Source: Theristus sp. LFF4_11 | Taxonomy: Eukaryota > Nematoda > Chromadorea > Monhysterida > Xyalidae | DNA length: 64,000 bases | Direction: 5' to 3' | Assembly (NCBI GenBank): GCA_030248135.1 | Contig: JASANC010003148.1 | Coordinates: 1-64,000 of the forward strand | Shown: in pieces, positions 8,601 through 15,700 of the stretch | Layout: each line of letters starts with the position of its first letter | Position numbering within the stretch: position 1 is the stretch's first letter | Program-made: the position numbers and the translations under genes | The notes under the pieces: model-generated | Seen by the model: only the letters and a program-made list of their open reading frames with translations | Told to the model about the DNA's origin: nothing | Database searches by the model: none

Positions 8601-10762
8601 TAGACTGCATTGTTTGCTGGCTTTTGTTGGCGAATCTTCACTGTGTACCAATTGTCGGTGTGCTAGTGTTTATCATTATAGCATATTTTAGTTTGATGAA
8701 TATATATGTAGTGTTGAAGATCGTTGCTCGTATCGGTTCCATCATTAGATGTTTGTGCCGTGCCATTAGTAACTGTGGCACGTGTATTCGTCAATCGAGT
8801 ACGGGAATGGCTTACAAAAAAGCCTATTTACCCTTGTACGCCCTGGTTAAAGAAACCACGGAATCTCATACCACCACACCGTTACAACAGCTAACAAATG
8901 AAAATGCAGAACCGCGGTCTTCAACAGGATTAGTTCGATTGGACCTTTCGCCGGCAGTAATAGGTTGCATTTTTATTCTAGGTCTTACTCAGATGAGCGA
9001 ATCTCGTTCCACTTGTCCATCTACTACTACCTCTTCAAACTATGTTGACAATGATATTATAATATTCGTCTACCTCTGGCCTTTAGTCATCTTAGTCGTC
9101 TTGAGTTTACTTTCCGTCATCTTTTTGTTTAGGCGTTCTTGTGCTGACACTATCCGAGATCAATGTGTAAAATTTCAGGTTTTATTCAATGATGCTAAAC
9201 TACCATATCAACTTGTGACTAAAGTAGAGAACCCTTATATTGTTTTACAAGGAAATATCTCAGTCGGCAAAAGCTCCATTTTGGCTGCATGGCAACGATC
9301 ATTCCAGAATGTCATCTGCTTGCCAGAGGACGTCTCTAGTTGGTCGTGCTATGGTAGTGAACGAATAAATTTGCTACAACAAATGTACGATCATCCTGAT
9401 CAGTATGCGTGGATGCTAAATCTCCTTGCCATGCAAACTGAATTCATGCAAACACAAGGGCCTCCCAACAGTATCATTGTTAGTGAAAGAGACTTGCATT
9501 CCTGCGGAATCTTTCTCGACCTACATCGACAACATTTACCTCAACCATCTTATGAACTCCTTAACAATCACCGAATTTTTTTAATAGCATTGCAACATCG
9601 AACGCCATCTCTGTACATCAGAATAAACGCTGCCCTAAATCGCTTACCTCAACGTATAAAAAAGAGAGGTAGAGAAGCGGAAAAGAACATTACACCTGAA
9701 TTTTTGATCCAACTGGAAGAAAAACACGACACCTTCATGGAGTCGTCTGGCATTCCCTTTTTAAATTTGCTGAACAATTGCGATAACTTCCCTTCAGATG
9801 ACTATTGGGCTGAAAAATTAGAAACAATCTGCAAGGAAATGAATTTTGCAGCCCCAGTTCGTCGTCAATTTTCTGAGCTGTCCGAGACCATAGCGTCGTC
9901 GGCCAGTCATCCGTTGTACCCTGGCATGTCAAACATTACAGCTAATTGTGAAGTCAATTGTGATACCTGTTCATCGCAATTTCTAGATACCGCTGACGAT
10001 CAAACTTCAGAGATCCTCAAAACTACTGAACAACCTCCTCAGGTCAGGCTCAGAAGAATCAGACGCCGCAGCAATCTCGCCCTTTATAGCATGATCCTTC
10101 TCACTCTAACCGCCATTGGCACTGCAGAACAACTGACAACAATGCACCCGTTGATGTGGAATGCAAGGAAGAACCTGGCAGGTAACATCAGAGAACCCGA
10201 AGTATCAAACTCTCGTTGCTCCAAAATCCATCCCCCACCACGAAATTTGGTTGAAATAGAAAGCCAAAAATGTGTGCCAAAAGGTATTGTAATTTATAAA
10301 ATCTCCTCAGGGGAGTCGCTTTGCTGGGATGAGGTAAACTGCAATCGGAACGGTACCGGAAACCATTTGGGGTTTCTTGACGGCACCGGTCACTGTTCTC
10401 TTTTCAAGCGCGATTGCAAATGTCCTGGTTGGGCGCAGAATTGTTCCTTCTATTCAGGCCCTCCCTTGGACAGCATCGGCAATCAAGCTGATATTCTATC
10501 AGCCATAAAACCAAATTTCTGCTCTTTGACACCTAGCGAATTATGCGACCCCACCTCCCAGCGTGGTCACCAATTGACGAAACAGCAACGTAGAAACGAT
10601 ATAAGGCACGCGCAGGATAAGGCTGAAGGGCTGCTGTTTAGACAAGGAACAGTTAAAGGGTGTAGATATGCCGAGTACTACGATAAACTGTGGCAGTGTC
10701 TATGCACTGTCCCAGTTGAGTTCAAAGCACAAACAATTCAACAAAAAATGAGCAAGATATAA
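2456..10762 (+). CDS. pol: Pol-Env-kinase-Env2 polyprotein of the BEL/Pao element
   Basis: The frame is open from 2456 to the TAA at 10760-10762 and lies -1 relative to gag. In codons counted from 2621: three CX2CX4HX4C knuckles (~10-77); an aspartic protease with ALLDSCSSRNW (~194), where DSC replaces the usual D-S/T-G; RT with ADIQKAF (~611) and FYVDNLITG (~688); RNase H (~855-995; AFADAS, MELLAL, TDN); integrase with an HHCC finger (~1205-1250) and catalytic D, D, E (~1280, 1347, 1401; GCDLFG, SSDNAPN, GGVWERL); and DUF5641 (~1536-1593). Then follow Env1, a membrane-tethered kinase-like domain and a truncated Env2. BEL/Pao elements usually have one gag-pol frame, so the shift is either programmed -1 frameshifting or a one-base lesion. 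The tail after ~2647 is unrelated low-complexity sequence, suggesting a rearranged 3' end. Confidence 0.85.
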   Translation, partial: RCVETPVFTVESTSTGKKDTKAPPKNKQAASKKIVSAKSAETKTGKTEDRKKSKAVRSTKQPRACAYCGNTKHRHVDCDKFKDVRSRLDRLRALAKCIICLETGHSATNCTVRNVRVCTFCKGKNHNMSLCYKHERQRRNESTNDSNDRKNSAVLAPCVTEEDSSENEEEYEVQYARFCVDQAALSDASSQHQSNIVSESSDNDSPTGETVTAVVGHDAVVDDRLITAGVSVLDSIPPGNKASVTALLDSCSSRNWVSPGLAKFLQLEVKEIGTITVRPFRTDKDQDDGTEVPNKQVSFYIQLKDGTVCPITATIAPSDVMVGRVLTKPLSKTDMEFINGANLQTQVAIDLNNSSVWRYPDLIFSARYFIQFLFGFHRSTEPTKGIVRLPSGMLLIPSALGYLIADGIVRGNKKRRPPRTLVFPPLEEDADLNMTENPKRTRKKSSAEKNHPMNNAGSSLQEASVLVVPGMSENLTENELDNKELNLAFSKFQDLEGLGITDLNSKSDDQIATEFFRQNAKFVRDSQTGEQRVEVPFPPKPGATPIPSNRGLAYARFQNIRRKLLENPTLYEQYHKGFLDLIERGIIAESPEDASTDKEGETHYLAHHPVYREDHATTKQRAVFDFSARTGPDEPALNDLFLRGDPCIADLGQTLIRARTYPVLLLADIQKAFLMISIPPENRRLTQFFWVDSLENQAVKTYYFKRLPFGLTSAPSILAFAIQFLIDHNGQKWTQYCRTHFYVDNLITGVSSLNDARALFDEITAVFRDGASFILREWQSNVSEFREYVPSELRMKSTDTKILGLKWTATSDILGLSPMSIPENNGVWTKRQVLSAVNSCFDPLGFAAPVVLPAKLLLQSLVLEELEWDTPIPESINQKWEELIPDLKEIREIQLPRFYGEPLNDCDAQIHAFADASVHCYAAAIYLRLQNRQTGTVVTRLVMAKSRLNPNPRSPLSIVRMELLALLIATRLIAYVRQALKLEDSPAYSWTDNTCVLHWLSSTKNLGVFVANRIREIQKCVNTQFNFLRTQHNISDVLTRPGVKVVDLLESEWFSGPQWLSNSSDSWPRAALPEMSSTLKTENQREYRKFAQRGSEKDDGSIRQCQIAVSILTASAAEDETAWNTFVERFSQLLRLLRSTVYILRFINLKVWNKLTLDSRSKFSFLKSLFSKINTKGPISASEMRTALNFLLRHCQRLAVPDIFHAILQKKKHALVSQMNLYEDSFGILRCQSRITQNSELPLKTKYPKFLPKKSMLTTLIIKHLHEMSMHCSTQYVMAQLNQSYWLPTARSVVKQVLNKCTPCRRMRGPPYKLPVMSPLPSNRTTKSPIGAHIGCDLFGPIHITEDCTCNKTIKVWVVLYTCLVSRSVFLDIVRDISAKEFVLSLKRQISRFGAMLTISSDNAPNFVLTQRLWDLLHEEHVTPESSSLMADFCSNHGIKWYFSLPGHPRAGGVWERLVSIVKNALKAAQGRRIVSYTQFRTILSECEAVVNARPITYVSNSPDEVTALRPIDLWFPNALTGSPRIDSVEVKDEYRPEWTSRDSLLKFYAQSQQIVDNFWKFFVDLYLPHLRERKIQEHKQGRSTAKDTPSVGDVVLIQGENLPRGVWKYGRIVKLIESNDGHVRGAEVLGSSGRTVKRPLHLLYPLVECTDDKISDEDAEGSSQTPTANRADEPVAMRTRSRRRKSSTNVATVFVSNNGARRARSLPPNRVRFNLSPTVIGCCLVIQLLFLSFPLISANSHCSNENMRANSVVKSEFCLKNGIVIHKHADETLCWSTVNCTGQKRLDTLGMCRTNHCGCPKWAQDCVVHPASQLAAQIEVSAKSKEALAMLAPSVCSFLPNQKCAQNSQVGFFPQIELFDGSKYLVRQLNVTTSTIQKTEFVCIGQSEGKKPAGTPDFCLQHDCIDEPATQLCFFEKIDLAQFHYPNSISGDPASPIPIKAWGRIRIRYYSSKNVDPALRKGDPCLECVLECIRGGISFIIPARTTVLEICVLSHCYRQSFPATEGKFLFLPEISVHEYEVEMKIWDGPQMIEKIGKTCPPEPFCEQIDCIVCWLLLANLHCVPIVGVLVFIIIAYFSLMNIYVVLKIVARIGSIIRCLCRAISNCGTCIRQSSTGMAYKKAYLPLYALVKETTESHTTTPLQQLTNENAEPRSSTGLVRLDLSPAVIGCIFILGLTQMSESRSTCPSTTTSSNYVDNDIIIFVYLWPLVILVVLSLLSVIFLFRRSCADTIRDQCVKFQVLFNDAKLPYQLVTKVENPYIVLQGNISVGKSSILAAWQRSFQNVICLPEDVSSWSCYGSERINLLQQMYDHPDQYAWMLNLLAMQTEFMQTQGPPNSIIVSERDLHSCGIFLDLHRQHLPQPSYELLNNHRIFLIALQHRTPSLYIRINAALNRLPQRIKKRGREAEKNITPEFLIQLEEKHDTFMESSGIPFLNLLNNCDNFPSDDYWAEKLETICKEMNFAAPVRRQFSELSETIASSASHPLYPGMSNITANCEVNCDTCSSQFLDTADDQTSEILKTTEQPPQVRLRRIRRRSNLALYSMILLTLTAIGTAEQLTTMHPLMWNARKNLAGNIREPEVSNSRCSKIHPPPRNLVEIESQKCVPKGIVIYKISSGESLCWDEVNCNRNGTGNHLGFLDGTGHCSLFKRDCKCPGWAQNCSFYSGPPLDSIGNQADILSAIKPNFCSLTPSELCDPTSQRGHQLTKQQRRNDIRHAQDKAEGLLFRQGTVKGCRYAEYYDKLWQCLCTVPVEFKAQTIQQKMSKI
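7590..8790 (+). other. Env1: envelope-like glycoprotein module
   Basis: This is a domain within the polyprotein. A hydrophobic leader (LSPTVIGCCLVIQLLFLSF) follows a basic stretch and starts a Cys-rich ectodomain. Its first subdomain contains KGIVI-type and CGCPKWAQDC motifs. Its second contains GDPCLECVLECIRGG and several further Cys pairs. Two adjacent hydrophobic segments (about nt 8600-8720) and a Cys-rich cytosolic patch end it. The CxxCxxxCxxGG pattern is reminiscent of the phlebovirus-like class II glycoproteins described in invertebrate BEL/Pao elements, but this placement is an inference. A structure or profile search would be needed to confirm it. Confidence 0.65.
8932..9860 (+). 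other. Deoxynucleoside-kinase-like domain with N-terminal membrane segment
   Basis: This is a domain within the polyprotein. It is preceded by a second copy of the leader motif (LSPAVIGCIFILG) and a transmembrane helix (about nt 9055-9135) ending in FLFRRSC, so the kinase would face the cytosol if the helix is type I. The kinase part (9229-9845) has a P-loop GNISVGKSS (9251-9277), a LPEDVSSW segment in the place of the LTEPxxxW substrate/catalytic-base segment, NLLQQMY, the SERDLHS element matching the family's ER-S motif, and an Arg-rich LID (RIKKRGREAEKN) followed by LIQLEEKHDTFM. Order and spacing match the dNK/dCK/dGK/TK2 family, which phosphorylates deoxynucleosides. No premature stop was seen and all key motifs are present. 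Confidence 0.8.
10020..10580 (+). other. Env2: truncated second copy of the envelope N-terminal module
   Basis: After an Arg-rich stretch (RLRRIRRRS) a new hydrophobic leader (LALYSMILLTLTAIGTA) opens a second ectodomain. It parallels the first part of Env1: KGIVIYK/KGIVIHK, SLCWDEVNC/TLCWSTVNC, CKCPGWAQNC/CGCPKWAQDC, KPNFCSLTP/APSVCSFLP. The similarity stops near nt 10,560. The remaining ~65 codons are Gln/Lys/Arg rich and unlike Env1, so the second subdomain and membrane anchor are missing. The two copies are clearly diverged, which suggests an old duplication rather than an assembly artefact. Confidence 0.75.
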
Positions 10763-10972
10763 TAAGCACAAACAATGAGCAAGACACAACGACACACAAG
10801 AAACAATGACAAGATGAGACAATATGCAAAGTATATCAACGAACACAGAAAACCACAATTAACAGATGAAAACACAAGAGAATGCAAGAACAGTGGTGAA
10901 CGAACTTTCAGTGGAAATTTTGAATCTGGTAGAATTTTTTTTAGAATGAAAAATGGAAAGACCGCTACACAT

Positions 10973-10995
10973 CAGACGACAAGGGTGGTCGTCTG
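10973..10995. repeat. Perfect 8-bp stem hairpin downstream of the polyprotein stop
   Basis: cagacgac and gtcgtctg flank a 7-nt loop (aagggtg). It lies ~210 nt after the stop codon, ahead of the tandem repeat. It could mark the start of a 3' terminal region; its function is unknown. Confidence 0.6.
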
Positions 10996-11013
10996 ACTAT
11001 TTTTTATGGAATT

Positions 11014-11131
11014 CAAACTTTCATGCCTCGAGCCGAGAGGCGCCCTTTCCCAGCCTCGGCGCCTACTCATTCCAAACTTTCACGCCTCGAGCCGAGAGGC
11101 GCCCTTTCCCAGCCTCGGCGCCTACTCATAA
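11014..11131. repeat. 59-bp direct tandem repeat, two copies
   Basis: Copies 11014-11072 and 11073-11131 are nearly identical. Each contains aggcgcc...ggcgcct inverted arms around a 13-nt spacer and a CTCGAG palindrome, so each can fold. The GC content is unlike its surroundings. It may be LTR or UTR structure of the BEL element. Confidence 0.75.
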
Positions 11132-11826
11132 ACACGTCGGAATACAATGAATTGGCCCATCCCAAAATACTTCACATTGCATTCCATTTCATCTAAAAAT
11201 ACATCCACAAAACATTCCATTCACTACGGTACTTTCTCTCCCAAATCCGCAACAGCTTTATTGATTGCTGTATTGTGTCGTCTGTCAATTATAAACGAAT
11301 ACATAAAATCCGCCAGAAGATCGTGTGGCTACAGTCAACTGATAAAATTGTTTGCTGGTACGGTACGGTGAATTTTGCTTTTCAGACCACCCGAAGAGCT
11401 TGCGAAGACGACGTTGAAAACGACGAGTTGTTCATTTTTGAAAATAACAAAATGACATACTGCTTTTGATTTTTTGCTTCTTTTATTAAAAGTTTCGGTT
11501 AGTAACCGTGGTTTCCCATTTTGCTGTGCTTCTAACTGTAATATAAAATTTGTTGCAGCAGTTTATGACTTTTTTCTCGTGATAATTTTTGGGTACTGTG
11601 CGTGACAAAATTGTAAAGCTTTCTCGGCAACTTTTAGAATTTCCGCAAACAAAATTCTGTATAGTATCCATTGTAATCAAAAAAACGTCAATTAAAAAAA
11701 AACGTTTCGATCTCGCGATTGTGGCAGGCAAACTTTTGTTTTGTTTTGTTTTGGTTGGAACGCGACAAATGAACACACCACCCCCACCCAGCGGTAATAA
11801 CTGTTTTATTGACTGATGGTTCGTTG

Positions 11827-11984
11827 TAGTCTCACTCAATAACATATCCAACTAGCTGATTGGATGGTGGTCATGATGCATGCTCTCTGTTGTGCAAACG
11901 AAACTCCACCTCTTTACAGCAACGCCTGCATCATGACATCACCAACCAATCAGCTAGTTGGATATGTTTTATTGAGTTTGACTG
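11827..11984. mobile_element. MITE, Tc1/mariner-like (TA target, CAGTC-type ends)
   Basis: Long imperfect inverted repeats: actcaataacatatccaact at the left is mirrored at the right end, each followed inward by agctgattgg / ccaatcagct. The centre is short and contains atgatgcatgc. It is non-coding and belongs to the same family as 12464-12620, 25921-26095 and 35317-35490. Confidence 0.7.
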
Positions 11985-12463
11985 CAGATAAGAAACAGTT
12001 TTATCCCCCAAAACTTGCATACCCATGGTACGGTACGTGCACGGATTTGGTCTCGCCACGATTTTGTTCAATCTTGCATTAATCTTAATCGGGAGGAAAA
12101 ATTATTGGAAAATATAGTGAACAATTAAAAAAAGTTATGAAATTGTTGCAATAGTTTCTTGACGATCAGCACGTTTCCATTGCAATCGTGTCGAGACCGG
12201 GTACGGTAGATACCGCACCGAGTGGGCCTAGAGTTTTGGCATTCGACTATGCATGCATAAAAATACAAAATGAGAAATGAAAACAGCACATGTATCATCA
12301 ACCAAATCCTAACTAAACAAACAACCAACAATTAGGAAAACCAATGAACAAATTGAAAAACGCTACAACCATACGCTGACCATAACAATCAAACATGTTT
12401 TTTTTCACAAAAGTGATGTGTTTGCGTGAAAAACAAGGTGTGTGATCCTCGGACTGGAATTTA

Positions 12464-12620
12464 CAGTCGAACTCTAAATTATAGGGAATAAAGCGTCGTC
12501 GGTGGTTCGTGCTTTCTGTGCAGAAATTGCTGTGGGGGGCGGAGTTTGGTTTGCACAGAACGCATACATCACGTGCTCATCAACCAATCAGCTGTCTCCC
12601 TATAATTTAGAGTTTGACTG
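12464..12620. mobile_element. MITE, Tc1/mariner-like, with intact TA duplication
   Basis: Terminal inverted repeats read CAGTCGAACTCTAAATTATA at the left and its near-complement at the right. TA dinucleotides flank both ends (12462-12463 and 12621-12622), as expected for Tc1/mariner transposition. No transposase is present. Confidence 0.8.
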
Positions 12621-12719
12621 TATAATTGAACACACATGGTGTGCGAAACATGATGTCACCTTTGTTGACAGCTGCTAATGGTGCTTCTGCTATCACACTT
12701 TTATGTCTTTTTTGTAGTT

Positions 12720-15700
12720 TCACAATTTAGCCGTATCTGCCAAAAAAATGTCCGAGCTACAGTCGCCGCCGGGGTAGCGCATTTCGTGCGCCATCAGTGC
12801 GCCCTTGGCATCGTTGAAATTGACGTTCAGACCCTGATTCAGGCTCATGCCGCCGTTGACCGTGTCGCAGTCGACCAGCACAAGACTGGCGCCATTTCTG
12901 CAGCATGTTGCGCAACTTTTGTTGGTTTTGTTTATAAGGTTCGAGGTTTTTTCAAGTTTTTTAATCTTTGATTTTCAGGTAGCGATAAACCTGAAGTCAA
13001 CATCGTTGCGTTGGTTAAATCGGTCATTCATCACCAACAGAATTTCAAATCAAGCTGTAAAATCAAATGCACTGTGGCACTGGCGTGTAGCTGGTTGGAC
13101 CAATCAGCGTGCGCCGCTCAAAAACGGCATAGCAGCTGGTTGCCCAGAACTTTAAAAAATTCGAAAGAAAACAAAATTTCAAAATGTGTGCTGGCGCACA
13201 TCCGTCAATAATTGCAGCAAACCAGCAACAACAATTTCATAAACTTTAAAAATCAAAAAAAAAACGAAAAACCACAAGAACGCCACAAACTTGACCAGAT
13301 CCGGGTAAAACTGTTGGTCCCAAACGGTGTAGAGCGAGTTCGTCACGTACATTCGTTTCCCATCTAGACTCAACTGCAGCATTTGCGTGCCCCCGTCGAC
13401 TTTGCGTCCTTTGACCACGGTTGGCTTCGGCTGGATTACCGAAAACTTCGTTTCAGTCAACGCAACTGGCTGTATTTTTGGAACGCAACGCAATTATAGA
13501 TCGTTTTGTAAACGCTTTTAATGCGAACCTGTTCGCCGTTCGGATACGTGACATTGCCTTGAATAGAGCCGCCAATTTTCACCTGAAAATTAAAACAAAT
13601 GTTTTTTTAAAAGGCTAAGCCTAAACTGAGCGAAAGCCTGTCCAACAGATCATAAATCATAATAATCAAAACTGTTTATCTTAAAGTGCACCGAAAATGT
13701 ATGGTCCTCCTTTTGCTGCGGAACCAGTGAAGTTACGGAATCAAAAACAGTTTTTTTGGGTGCCACACGACCACTCAACAAACGCTTTGTCGAGTAATCA
13801 GAGAGGTTGCTCAACAATCTGTTTGAACTTTATTTTTGCTCAGAAAATTTTATTTCAGTTCCCCGCCCTCCAAAAAAAAAACTCACGGTGCCCGTCAGTT
13901 TCGGGTGGAACGGATCGGAGATGTCGTACTGCAGCAGATCGCCGTGCAGCCACGTGCTGACGTACAGGAATCGATCGTCCATTGAGATCAGAATGTCCGT
14001 GATCAGCGCCGGCATCTCCGGCAACGCCCAGTTGCGCACGTTGCGCGTTGGAATCTCCACAACGCAGTCCGCCTGCCAGCGGCCGGTGTCCTGTGAGAAG
14101 CGTGGGAAAATTATCGGAGACCGTGGGAATTTTTGAAGACCGTGGGAACTTGTCCGCTGTGTGAGTTTGTAGATTATGAGAGTAATCTGTGGACCGTTGG
14201 ATCTTGCAGACCGTGGGAAACCGTAAACGTTTGTAGACCGTGGGAACTAGCAAAACGTGAGGACATTCAGTCCGTGAGATTTTGTGAACGGCGGAAAACT
14301 GCATACCACGGGAAGCTGTGGACCGTGGGAACTTGCAGTCCGCGTAAAAATTCGGTGATCATGTTAACTTGCACATGGTGGGAATTCGCAGACCGCGTTT
14401 TTCAAATCATCGTGGACTTTTTTTCATAATAATAAGCAATAATAATAATCTATACCTCATTCCGCCAAATATGATAGATGGTACTGCCAAGAGCGCAGCC
14501 AACAAAGCCGTGGATCGATTTTGGATTGTGTTGAAAACGCACCTGCAAATCTGTTTTTTTTCGTTCAACTTTTTAAAAAAATTCTTAACACTCTTCGAGA
14601 ATTTGTACCTCCAACGGCATGCATCCCTTGACCGGGTCGAGTTTTAGGGTGTCGACCAGCTTCTGCTGTTTCCAGTTCCACACGTACAGCTCGTGACCGT
14701 ACTTGCCTGGATTTCATGGAAGGAAAACATGCCGAATTTATTTATTTTATTAATTTTACTTGACAGAAACAACCTGTGGATGTGGAAGTCTTTCGATTCA
14801 AAATTGACCAAGCAAGAAAGACCACTCCCCTCTGAGCAATGGAAAAAATAACGCGAGTGAAATTGATTCAGATCACCCAGTGCCCAGTCTGCGTGTCTTG
14901 CTGATAGATAACCCAGCACAGCTACTAATGTTTCAACGCCGTTTCACTGGGTTTTTTATTTATTTTTCCTTTTCCAATCCCTACTATTTATTTTGCTTTT
15001 AATTGAAAACAGTCTGCTTTCATTGCAGTCAAAGCATACTGGTTTTCAACAAATTCTTATTTTGATATTCTGATTGCTGAAAAACATGGGAAAATATCCA
15101 ACCATTCTGGACGTCCTCCAAATTGAAGCCTTTTTTGATCAGATTCGGCGACCCCCATGACGTGCTGATCATGACATTGTGGAACGGCTGATACCAATAA
15201 TCATACCTGAAATGGCTGGCCTTCTAAAGCACAGCTTTGTGAAAAAAATGGTAAAAGTTCACACGGATCAGATTCTTGGTCGTTCTGGACCGATTTCAGA
15301 GGAGGATTTTGGGGGGCGGGGGTATTTCACAATTTCAATGGAGATATTCGGATACTAAAGAATACTAAAGATGTACGAATCGATACTATCCGGTACCCCG
15401 GTCATCTAAAAATTTAGGATACTTTAGTGTCCGGTGGAAATGGACGTATTTACCCTGTCATTCTCTCCTCAGCTGGTCCTCAACCTCAAAGTTGGAAGAA
15501 GAAAATTTCCAAAAACGCACCCGTATGAAACTGCGCGATCACCCCAGGTGCCTTTTACGTTGAACGTCTTCGAGTCGAGCTGCAGAAAACTGCCTGAAAG
15601 GTAGCTTTTTTTTAGTTTTTTTGCGTTTTTAACAGTTTTTGAGTTGAAGTCAAATATTTTGTCAAAACATGCTTTCACATAAACCAAGCAGGGAGGTGGA

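Larger units (their letters stand above)
1..11131 (+). mobile_element. BEL/Pao LTR-retroelement with envelope modules and a kinase module (5' end beyond window)
   Basis: The domain order gag (DUF1759) - three CCHC knuckles - aspartic protease - RT - RNase H - integrase - DUF5641 is diagnostic of the BEL/Pao superfamily. Downstream of integrase the same frame continues for about 1,100 codons with an envelope-like glycoprotein, a deoxynucleoside-kinase-like domain and a second partial envelope. No LTR pair can be shown: the first 239 bases do not recur downstream of the pol stop, so the 5' LTR probably lies left of the window and the 3' LTR is absent, divergent or unrecognised. No convincing tRNA primer-binding site was seen. 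The right boundary given is the end of a 59-bp tandem repeat and is provisional. The long open frames suggest a fairly young copy. Confidence 0.88.
11132..12719. other. Intergenic DNA between the retroelement and the selenium-binding protein gene
   Basis: AT-rich, with no coding signature. It contains two TA-flanked MITEs (11827-11984 and 12464-12620), described separately. The remainder would include the 3' UTR of the minus-strand gene ending at 12720. Confidence 0.6.
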
